From contig JAENRP010000186.1 in NCBI GenBank assembly GCA_024741835.1, positions 21,441-85,440 of the forward strand: 64,000 nt of DNA, written 5' to 3'. Both the position numbers and the translations under genes were made by a program. This stretch comes from Diplocarpon mali (Eukaryota; Ascomycota; Leotiomycetes; Helotiales; Drepanopezizaceae). The notes under the pieces were generated by a model. The model searched no databases. It saw only the letters and a list, made by a program, of their open reading frames with translations, and was not told the DNA's origin. Position 1 is the first letter of the stretch. Every line of letters starts with the position of its first letter. Below, piece by piece: positions 56,176 through 64,000 of the stretch.

Positions 56176-59100
56176 TCAAGCTCCAGCTTGGACAACTCTA
56201 AAGCCGACACTGACCAATTTGGTGATCTCATCGTTCTTATGTTGTAGTAAGCTCAAGGCGTATGCGACGTCGTTCCATTGTCTCTCGGTCTCGCAGCGGG
56301 CGAGTCGGGCGGCAAGTTTGTCGGCAAGCTGCCTGGCATGTTTGTCCTATCTGCAAGTTAGCATTTGATTACAGCACGGAAGGTCGGAAGGTGATGGACG
56401 CACCTTCTCGATGAAACCAGCTAAGAACTTGATGATCCTTTTCAGTGAATCCTCCTCCAAGTCCTTCTCGGCACTCAACAAACTGAACATATCGACAAAG
56501 TGGTTATATATCGCGTTATCCTTCGTGCTGAGTTCAGTAAAGAACATGCGGCTCAGGTCCGCGATTCTCTTATCGTCGTCCTCGAGACACTTTGCCATCT
56601 CTCCCAACTGCCCCTTGACTTTGACTTGGCCAGCCAAAATAAGGAAGGTGAGGGTCATCAGGCAGGTTCGCTTCACACTTGCATCCTTGTCGTTCAAGCG
56701 ACGATAGAGGAAGTCGGTATTCTCATCAATAAGGTGGTTGAAGCAGACCGCCATGTCACCGAGAGCAATTACTACGTTGGATCGAGTGATAGGGTCCTTC
56801 GAACGCTCAAGTATGGTGATGAGAAGAGGGAGGTTGGCTTCGCAGTACTCGGAACTGACACACATGAGTTTGGCTAGACAGAGAGTCGCCGCCGCTTGTA
56901 GGTTGCGGTCACGGTATGTGGTATTGTTGGAACAGATCTCCGAGACGAGTGGCCCGAAGCTGGCGAGTATGGAGTTCTCCCCGTACAGCAGCTCGCGCTC
57001 GCGAATGTGGGCCATAGCTTCCGTGAAGTCATCTTCTGTCGTACCACCAATCGCGTCGAGATCATCGGCAGCTTCTCTGGCAGCTTTGTCAATTGGAGCA
57101 TCTGAAGCTGCTTTGTTCTTCTCCGCCTCAGCCTTCCGTCGCTTAAAATCCAACTCGCAGAGTTCCAGATGAACGATTTGCTTGATGGCAACGTGGCCAA
57201 CGATGAATAGGAGCTGCGAGAGAGCAATAGAACCCTTAAGCTTCGGCTCTGGCTCAGCAGGTGCCTCTGGCGGCGGTGACAACATTTTAGTATCCTCTCC
57301 ATCCGGCTTCTCAAGTTCTGGTGTCTTTTCAGTGCGTTTGCGGAAGACATACTTCGTTTTTCGTCGCAATATTTCCGAGCACAGTGTATCTGGATGTTTC
57401 GACAGAGTATAAATGGCATTGATTGCTTGCTCTGCAACACCATACCATTCCTTCTTATCTGACTCAATCTCAACGATAGCCCCAAGTCTAAGGAGAACAG
57501 CATGATCGTTGGTGAGCTTGGAGGGTTGGACTGTAATCTCCTTCGCCTGCCGACCAGTGGGGTTTATTCTCCGGAGGGCTATGCAAGTATACTTTGCGAG
57601 CTGGAGATCTGACCGACCAAGACTACCGAGACCTATTCTCAGCATAGTCTCCATCTCTCCGACAACAATTTCGGGCTTGGCAGTTGCCAGCATTCCGAGG
57701 ACAATGATTGCTCCGCGCCGCTGACTCTTTGAGATCTCCCGTTTCTGTACACCATACACTTGCCAAAGCTTCTGCACAACGAGCTCCGAAACATGGTTAG
57801 CCTTCATCATCGTGCTCAGAAGCTGTTCCAGAGATGTGAGTTCGGCTGGGGTGGCACCAAACGTCAAACTGATCATGTTTCTAGCGATGTAATTGGCCGC
57901 ATCGTTGGCACTGTAGGAATCCGGTGCTTCGAAGAAGAGGCGTTTATAACACTCGATGAGATGGTTCTGCACGCCTTTTCCTTCATCGCTGTTGCCCTTG
58001 GTCCAGATGAGCCTCAACATACGACGGATGCCAAGCTTGTTCTGTTCGATGTTGTAAGCATCGCCAATTTCAAAGTATTCCATGGCCTCGATGACTTCGC
58101 TCTTGTTCTTGGACCCCAGAAGCTGGCAGATGATGGTAGTAGCTCCATGCAGCACTTCAATGAACTTGAGTGCCTCGATATAGTAGCGTCTGGTAAGGGT
58201 AAGCTTATTGATGGCTTCCGATGTTGCAGCGTCCTCTTGGGCCTTCTTGATAGCAGCAAGTTTTTGCTCGTCGCTCATCGGCTTTTGGGGTGAATTGGAC
58301 TCCATCACCGTAGCTTCATCCAGTAACGCCGCGTCCACAGTTTCGCTCGCTTTGGTACTGTCCACGAGACCTGGAGTCTCATCAGGCGGCTTCAATGCGT
58401 TCAGCTCGGTATTCACAGCGTCTAATCGAGCATGCCACTCTTTCAACGAAAGCTGCGAGCCGTGCATGATACTGAACGGGTGAGTCTTGATGAGCGTCCC
58501 CAGCAGTTTTACAGCATTGCGGCGAACATTGCTGCTCTTGTCTTCCAAACTTCTCGCCGCAAGCTCAGCAGCCTTTTGCCTTCGTTTTGGAAACTTCTGC
58601 TCCAGGCCACAAAGCTTGATGTAGACCTGGATCGTTCTGCAGCGGCAGTACGGGTTTACATCCAGGAATCTCTCTTCCAAAACGTCAAAGAAGGCATTTA
58701 ATTGCGACTTGTGATTGTCACCACGTTCCTCCTGCTTACTGAGATCTGCTACCAGGTTCCCGCAGACCTCAATGAGTGCACATCGAAGAGCGTAAGACTC
58801 ACTGTCGAGCTGTTTGGCCAGCAGAGTCATTTGCTTGATGACGAGTCTCGGAGCTAGCTCCGAGAGTTTGACGATGAATGTTGACACGGATTTCGGTCCC
58901 CTTGTATCGTTACTGTTGAACTCCTTACTACTCAGCTCTCGGAGAACCTCATCTGCAAGCTGAGGAAAGTCGTATTGCTCCGAGAGAATATGCAGGAACT
59001 CGGCCATTGGCTCGGCCAAATGCTCGAAATATGTCAAGTTCTGGACAATGGATATTTGTGCAGCTGAGAAGAGTCAGTCCTGGTTCCAGCGAAAATACGA

Positions 59101-59936
59101 TATCGCCCCTTACCGTAGCCATGCCCGTGATGCTTGACAGCTATACATAAGACTTTGAACGTGTGCATCCGAATCGCCGTATTCTTTACTCTCTGCTCGC
59201 TCTCCAACACCATGTACACTGGCCTCGTGAAAATACCGACAAATGTATCCCGTTCTGAGGTTGTCAAGAAGATCTTGGACAGTTTCAACTTCAGAACCTT
59301 GCACATCGTATCCAAAGCTGTTTGCAACTGTGCACTCGAGTCCCAGCTGCCATCCTTGTCTTTTCCAGCAGTCTTGGCTTTGGCACCTTTGCTTCGACCT
59401 CTCGCTGCCGGCGCAGAGCTAGACTTCTCAGCAGCCTTCGTCTCGACTGCTGCAATGGTCCACTGCAACAAGAAACCATAGACTTCTAGCAGTTGCTTGT
59501 GATGAGAGATGAGTTCCTGCTCGTCGGACTCGAGGTCATTGTGTATGACATCTGCCTCAGTCGACAGGCCAGAGACAATGAGGTCGAGGATCTTGGACAG
59601 AGCATGCGCAGGGAGGACGGACGCGGATCTAGATAGTTTGAAGATTTCAGAGCTGGGTTCTGATAGATAGTTCTGACAAGAGAGAAGGGAAACGGGGGCA
59701 CACTTTAGAAGGAACTGCAGGGAGTCGAAGGATGAGCTTCGCGTGATGGCATCGGGGTTCTCGGCCACAGAATCGACGATCGGGTTCAGCACGGTGTTGA
59801 TCAAAGAATTTGTGAGGGCTTCGGGGTCATTCTCGCAGTCGACGAGATTGGAGTCTGCTTCGGGGGTTGCGACGGTCGCAGGGTCGCTCATGTAGTGTTT
59901 GAGGGCATCATTGATATCGAAATCAATCGTATCCAT
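56176..59936 (-). CDS. YCS4: Condensin complex subunit 1 (Cnd1/Ycs4/CAP-D2)
   Basis: This is the HEAT-repeat regulatory subunit of condensin that binds the Brn1 kleisin and DNA during mitotic chromosome compaction in the nucleus. Exons 59114-59936, 56404-59063 and 56176-56346 with introns of 50 and 57 bp give 1217 residues, normal for the family. The N-terminal third is helical, with a Lys-rich linker (about 195-220). Then come LAEPMAEFLHILSEQYDFPQLAD, the HEAT part with ALRCALIEVCGNLV, DVNPYCRCRTIQVYIKLC, ARSLEDKSSNVRRNAVKLL and the conserved Cnd1 core: AAATLCLAKLMCVSSEYCEANLPLL, SNVVIALGDMAVCFNHLIDENTDFLYRRLND. The last exon encodes DKHARQLADKLAARL and RQWNDVAYALSLL, the conserved C-terminus, which an unspliced reading would miss. 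It is divergent from CDC7 across 317 bp. Confidence 0.97.
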
Positions 59937-60253
59937 GGTTGCGGGAATGCGCAGCGGTGTGCGGCAAAGTAGACATGAACTCGTGGTTGTGCTGCTAGTC
60001 GGATGATGGTTATCGCAAAAGGACGGCTTGGTGTTGACATTCGCGGCGGGGCACGCGCTCCTTTGTTTTCTTCGCGTCTCCTTCGGGCAACGGGCCTAGC
60101 CGTTTTGTGCCCGTCGACCACCCCACCGACTTTCATTGTGCTGCACCGCACTACACATTCAAAAGACCATATTCTCCAGCTGCCGCCATCCAAGCTCTTG
60201 TTATCTACCGGAAGCTGGGTCTATGCTATGATAATAAGTACCCCTCTAACGAT
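59937..60253. promoter_or_regulatory. Shared divergent promoter condensin / CDC7
   Basis: These 317 bp separate the outward starts. I did not find an MCB (ACGCGT) core that I would defend; short CGCG/ACGCG runs occur near 60050. The two genes act in S phase and mitosis, so co-regulation is plausible but is inference. Confidence 0.55.
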
Positions 60254-61729
60254 ATGGCGACGATGAATAGGCAGAGGAGCGCGAAGCCGGTCCCGATCCA
60301 CAACGATGCAAACGACGCGGACGAGCCTATAGACGAAGAGAGCCACGGCATGGAAAAATCGAGGATAGAGAGGGATGCCGAGGATCAGAGCGATGCGTCC
60401 TCGGATATGTCCGACGAGAGCGACGGGTCCGTCGATGAAGTGGTGCAGGAGGATATGGAAAAATTCCAGGAAACATTCAGTGGGATCAATTCTCGTTTTC
60501 GACTGATCAATCGGATTGGAGAAGGTAACTGGATTGCCACGGCTCTCTGGTACAGATACTCACGCCTTGCAGGCACTTTTTCAACGGTTTACAAGGCCGA
60601 GGATCTGCTGTACCACCGCTACAAGAACGAGTGGGATATCGAGGAGAAGGAGAACCCGCAATGGACATCACCACCATCAAAGAAGCAGAGGAGAATGCAT
60701 TCAGTCTCCGAGCTGAGCGAGTATGCATCCCAAAGAAGAAGGCCGAAATACGTTGCGATCAAGAAGATCTATGTGACCAGCAGCCCTTCTCGAATCCTCA
60801 ACGAGCTAGAACTGCTCAACGACCTGCGCGGCTTCGACTCGGTGTGCCCCCTCATCACAGCCTTCCGCTCCACCGACCAAGTCGTCGCTGTGCTCCCCTA
60901 CTTCCGACACACCGATTTCCGCGAGTACTTCCGCAAGATGACGGTGGGGGACATGCAGATCTACTTCCGGTCTCTCTTCCAGTCCCTGGCTGCCGTGCAC
61001 TCCAAGGGCATCGTGCACCGCGACATCAAGCCCACGAACTTCCTCTACGAGCCCGAAAAGCAGCGCGGCGTGCTCGTCGACTTTGGCCTGGCCGAGCGCG
61101 AAGGCACCGACGCCAAACCGTGTCTCTGCCAGGAACCCCCGCATGAGCGTCGCCGCCGCGTCCAGAACAGCGTAGCCGCCAATTCGGGCCCCTCGAACGG
61201 CTACCCCAAGAACGACTCCAGGCCCTCCCGCCGCGCAAACAGGGCCGGCACGCGCGGGTTTCGCGCCCCCGAGGTCCTGTTCAAGTGCACCTGCCAGAGC
61301 ACCAAGATCGACATCTGGTCCGCGGGCGTGATCCTGCTCACCATCCTCTCGCGGCGCTTCCCCTTCTTCAACTCGGCCGACGACGTCGAGGCTATGATCG
61401 AGATCGCCACGATCTTCGGCATGCGGCGCATGAAGTCGTGCGCGTACATGCACGGCGCTGTGTTCGAGAGCAACATCCCGACCATCGGTAACGTGGGCTT
61501 CACGATGGAGAAGATCATCCTGTGGTCGACGTGCCGCAACGACAGCGGGAAGAACGGGGCCGAGGAACCGCTGACGGCCGAGGAGATGCTGGCGGTGAGG
61601 TTCTTGGAGCGCTGCTTCGAGCTCGATCCGAACAAGAGGATTAGTGCCGAGGAGGCCCTCGAACACCCGTTCTTGAAGGAGAGTGTAGAAGAGGCGTACA
61701 CGGACGACGACGAGATTCAGATGCGGTAA
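60254..61729 (+). CDS. CDC7: Cdc7/Hsk1 kinase, DDK catalytic subunit
   Basis: With Dbf4 it phosphorylates the MCM helicase to fire replication origins. A 48-bp intron (60525-60572, GTAACT..GCAG, multiple of three) sits inside the glycine loop. Splicing restores GEG-TFSTV; the product is 475 residues. The N-terminus is acidic (DEEVVQED-like run, about residues 20-75). Kinase landmarks are VAIKKIY (Lys), LPYFRHTDFREYF typical of Cdc7, HRDIKPTNFLYE, DFGLAER, and the activation segment ending GTRGFRAPEVLFKC. An insert of about 55 residues lies between DFG and APE (kinase insert 2, Ser/Arg-rich). Lobe C has DIWSAGVILLTILSRRFPFF and ends LDPNKRISAEEALEHPF. An earlier in-frame ATG at 60107 exists but would use up the promoter; 60254 or 60263 fits better. 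Confidence 0.95.
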   Translation: MATMNRQRSAKPVPIHNDANDADEPIDEESHGMEKSRIERDAEDQSDASSDMSDESDGSVDEVVQEDMEKFQETFSGINSRFRLINRIGEGNWIATALWYRYSRLAGTFSTVYKAEDLLYHRYKNEWDIEEKENPQWTSPPSKKQRRMHSVSELSEYASQRRRPKYVAIKKIYVTSSPSRILNELELLNDLRGFDSVCPLITAFRSTDQVVAVLPYFRHTDFREYFRKMTVGDMQIYFRSLFQSLAAVHSKGIVHRDIKPTNFLYEPEKQRGVLVDFGLAEREGTDAKPCLCQEPPHERRRRVQNSVAANSGPSNGYPKNDSRPSRRANRAGTRGFRAPEVLFKCTCQSTKIDIWSAGVILLTILSRRFPFFNSADDVEAMIEIATIFGMRRMKSCAYMHGAVFESNIPTIGNVGFTMEKIILWSTCRNDSGKNGAEEPLTAEEMLAVRFLERCFELDPNKRISAEEALEHPFLKESVEEAYTDDDEIQMR

Positions 61730-62102
61730 TCCCTTGGGGCGAGGGGGGGTTGGCGTTGGGAGGGGTGTGCACGGTGATGGGTGTTTGTTTTGTACGTAGT
61801 TGGCTGGCATTTGGCTGTCAGGCTCGAGATACCATCATAGCGGGCGCGACCATCGAGATATGCAATCATCCCGTCGTGCCTGACCTTGCCATCTCCCATC
61901 TCTACTTCACTTGGCCATCACCAATTTTGGAAGGGTACACTTTCTTGGTTTGGGAGCGGTGCGTTTTATTCATAGAAAGTCCTGTAGCCATTACAGACGC
62001 CCCCCCATCTCCCCATGCAGTGCGGTGATCGTATCGGATCCCGTGAGCACTTCTCAAATCGCCAACAGCAACCGAGTCATCCATTCATGCACACCCGGCT
62101 TC
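61730..62102. other. Convergent 3' flanks of CDC7 and uL15
   Basis: 373 bp between two stop codons, holding the 3' untranslated regions. A G-run (GAGGGGGGGTTGG, about 61741) follows the CDC7 stop. No gene. Confidence 0.7.
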
Positions 62103-63080
62103 CTATGCCACCAGCTCAACCACGCCACCAGCAGCCTCAATCTTGCGCTCAGCCTCCTTGCTGAACCATCTCGCGCGCACAAGTAACGGAACCTCGGGCA
62201 GTCTGCCCTTTCCGAGCACCTTGCTGTAGCCGAGGGGCAGCAGGTCGAGAACCGGGATGGTAGACTTGTCGGTAGAGGTCAGGTAGGCGTCGCGCTTCTC
62301 GGTGGGAATCAGAGACCAGAGCTACGCCGCTGTCAGCATTTCTTCTAGCCAAATGCTCCGTGTAGACCATCTGGCTGGCGCGCTTGACTGGAGCTGCCGC
62401 AAGTTTTCTCTTCTTCTTCTTGTAGTGTTTGACTGGAACCTTGAGCGAGCTTGTCTCGGCCCCTCTCCTCTTCTCTGCGTGAAAGACAGGAGAGAAGAGA
62501 CGCCTGAGCTTCCGAAGCAGGTTGGAATGCGAGGCGAAAGCCCGGTATACCCCCGACATCCTGCACCTCCACCTCTCGTCCGATCCCATCACCCGACAGA
62601 AGAAACCACAGAACGACACCGCACAAGAGACGTACCTTGTCCAAGTTGATGACCGGCTTCCAGTAGTGGTTGCCTTGCTTGTGGAAGTGGCGCATACCGA
62701 CCTTTCCGAAGTATCCAGGATGGTACTTGTCCATGTTGGTACGGTGGTGGTGCTGTCCTCCGGCCAGACCGCGACCACCTGGATGCTTGCGGTGCTTTCC
62801 TACACGACCGTGTCCAGCGGAAACGTGTCCGCGGCTATCGTCACGAACTGTCAGTTCCCGGTTCTTATCATCGTGAGCTCTTCCCGTGCACCGCATCGTA
62901 CCGCCCTCCAGGCCGCCGGCCGCGAAGTTCAATCCCTCCCTCCTACTCCCCAACTCTCTTTCTCTTTTCCTCAGTGCGCCCCGGTCCAGTTCGCACACTC
63001 GTAGGGTTTCCACCCGCAGCACCACAGGGGAGAAGGGGGTAGACGTACTGCTTGCGGGTCTTGCTCAAGTGCGTAGGCAT
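62103..63080 (-). CDS. RPL28: 60S ribosomal protein uL15 (yeast L28, human L27a)
   Basis: A structural protein of the large cytosolic ribosomal subunit. Exons 63049-63080, 62636-62834 and 62103-62321 give 149 residues, the same length as yeast L28. Sequence runs [10 protein letters not shown], then [82 protein letters not shown] and ends [10 protein letters not shown], near-identical to the family. Introns are 214 and 314 bp, much longer than the 45-90 bp seen elsewhere here, and the first splits codon 11, as is common for ribosomal protein genes. Intron 2 is GA-rich with a CTGACAG branch and acceptor end. A double CACGTG palindrome lies 320 bp upstream. Confidence 0.98.
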
Positions 63081-63399
63081 CTTTCCGTCGAGAGGTTGTT
63101 GGATGCCGTATGGATGGTGATCTGGCCCACGATTCCCCTAACGAAAATTGAAGTTTCGTCGATTGCCATGTTTTCGCGCTAAGCTCGCGCTAGGGGCCGT
63201 TAAGCGAAGACCCGCCCCCTGGGGGAGGGCCGAAGCCCTAATTCTGGTGGAGAGGCGAGAGGGGGGATATTGTTATTCTGAACCGGGAGGATACAGATTG
63301 CAGCGAATTAAAAGTATTGAGAACTGGTCTGGGCAGAAGCCCGAAAAAAAAAATGAGCGTACCGACTTCCTGGGTCTTCGGGCTTGTCGAAGCTCAGCA

Positions 63400-63420
63400 T
63401 CACGTGATATTATCACGTGA
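63400..63420. promoter_or_regulatory. Double CACGTG palindrome upstream of uL15
   Basis: TCACGTGATA and TATCACGTGA form 10-base inverted arms around a single T, so two CACGTG boxes face each other 15 bases apart (63401 and 63414). CACGTG is the core bound by bHLH factors such as Cbf1, which is used in ribosomal protein promoters in some ascomycetes. Binding is inferred, not shown. Confidence 0.6.
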
Positions 63421-63705
63421 CACACCAAACTTCCAGGGTTTTGTTGCAAGTCGCAGATTTTGACATCACCACGCGAACCCGCTGTCCAATCAGATCACGG
63501 TGCCAGGTGCTCTCACCTTTTTTCACATGCTTCCAGGTCTCACCATGTAGCGGAGCGCAGATTCCCCGGAGGTAGGTATACGCCAACACCCAAGCATAAG
63601 CACCCGGGGCGGAGAACTTCAAATTCCAAGATCTAGTGCTCCAAGTACCCAACTTAGTATCCATTGATTCATTCCTCAGCCCGCCCATTGTCTCCCCTTG
63701 GTCTA

Positions 63706-63768
63706 AATTCCCTTTCCTTTCCTTTCCGTTCCTTTCCTTTCCGTTCCTTTCCTTTCCTCCCTCTCCCT
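63706..63768 (+). repeat. Pyrimidine tract with TTCCTTTCC/TTCCG repeats
   Basis: About 60 bases made of CCTTT and CCGTT units in tandem, almost purely C and T on the plus strand. Such tracts can melt or form triplex DNA. No coding role. Confidence 0.8.
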
Positions 63769-63961
63769 TTGACCCCCACAGTGGACTTTCGTTCCTCTCC
63801 CAGCTCCCCATCCAGGAAACCAAAGAGACCAAACCCAAACGCAACAACCTAACCCAGACCGGGGTGCGTGCACCAGAGAGATCTCCTGACAGTTTTACGC
63901 TCGTGAGCACACCCCATGCGAATGCCTTGCCGCATCAGCTTGAGTATGAGAGAAGAGAATT

Positions 63962-64000
63962 CAGAGAGGTAGAGGGAGAGAGAGAGAGAGAGAGAGAGAG
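63962..64000 (+). repeat. GA dinucleotide microsatellite at window edge
   Basis: Purine-rich sequence ending in at least ten uninterrupted GA units that run to the window edge, so the true length is unknown. Confidence 0.95.

Larger units (their letters stand above)
63081..64000. other. Upstream region of uL15 to window end
   Basis: Promoter-type sequence with an A-run (63348), the double CACGTG palindrome, a CCTTTCC pyrimidine tract and terminal GA repeats. A 165-codon minus-strand frame at 63413-63910 is caused by the low-complexity tract and has no domain. Confidence 0.6.

Noticed and set aside
60806..61810. 334-codon minus-strand open frame opposite CDC7
   Set aside because: It is the shadow of GC-rich kinase codons and has no domain; the plus-strand kinase motifs are unambiguous.
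62322..63048. Possible snoRNA in the long uL15 introns
   Set aside because: A GTGATGG and a GATGATAA resemble C boxes, but no properly spaced D box, terminal stem or H/ACA fold could be defended.
63413..63910. 165-codon minus-strand frame with KERNG repeats
   Set aside because: The repeats come from the CCTTTCCGTT pyrimidine tract; no domain and it sits in the uL15 promoter region.
1..64000. CRISPR array, prokaryotic operon or biosynthetic gene cluster
   Set aside because: No spaced direct repeats; genes are intron-bearing and fungal. No polyketide synthase, peptide synthetase or terpene enzyme was found.

Overview
The window is nuclear DNA of a filamentous ascomycete (Pezizomycotina). The real genes carry many introns of about 45-90 bp with GT..AG ends and CTGAC/CTGAT-like branch sites. 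The gene set is typical of this group: an Aleuria-type lectin, a fused hydantoinase A/B, Lro1, Hem4, Erv1, condensin and Cdc7. The left end is a block of transposons destroyed by C-to-T/G-to-A transitions, which is the signature of repeat-induced point mutation (RIP). I cannot name the species; a leotiomycete or dothideomycete with an AT-isochore genome is only a guess.

1-18.4 kb is AT-rich transposon graveyard. It holds the 3' part of one Ty1/copia element (1-1690), a long second copia relic of another lineage (about 4325-9800), an unidentified minus-strand relic (9860-10735), and a complete Ty3/gypsy element on the minus strand (10843-18392). The gypsy element has two 307-bp LTRs and a 5-bp target-site duplication. 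It also carries an antisense, cysteine-rich gene relic between integrase and its 3' LTR. The reverse-transcriptase active-site aspartates are altered to asparagine in all three elements. A smaller AT-rich island (about 38.4-40.25 kb) holds an inverted copy of the second copia element's leader.

18.4-64 kb is ordinary gene space with long empty intervals. Genes in order: fused hydantoinase A/B-5-oxoprolinase family enzyme (-, 9 exons), Lro1-type diacylglycerol acyltransferase (-), Naa30 N-acetyltransferase (+), a DUF1917 gene that looks broken (-), Dph7 (+), Oxr1-type TLDc protein (-), a tiny secreted peptide at the edge of the AT island (+), an HSL-type alpha/beta hydrolase with a damaged 3' end (-), Hem4 (-), Erv1 (+), an amino-acid permease (-), a six-bladed fucose-type lectin (+), condensin subunit 1 (-), Cdc7 kinase (+) and ribosomal protein uL15 (-).

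Four pairs are divergent over short shared promoters: Lro1/Naa30, DUF1917/Dph7, Hem4/Erv1 and condensin/Cdc7. The last two pair related jobs: haem synthesis with the mitochondrial thiol oxidase, and mitotic chromosome compaction with the replication-origin kinase. I found no tRNA, rRNA, CRISPR or secondary-metabolite cluster. The least explained sequences are the antisense cysteine-rich relic inside the gypsy element, the unknown relic beside it, and the broken secreted-protein locus at 40.3-41.0 kb.
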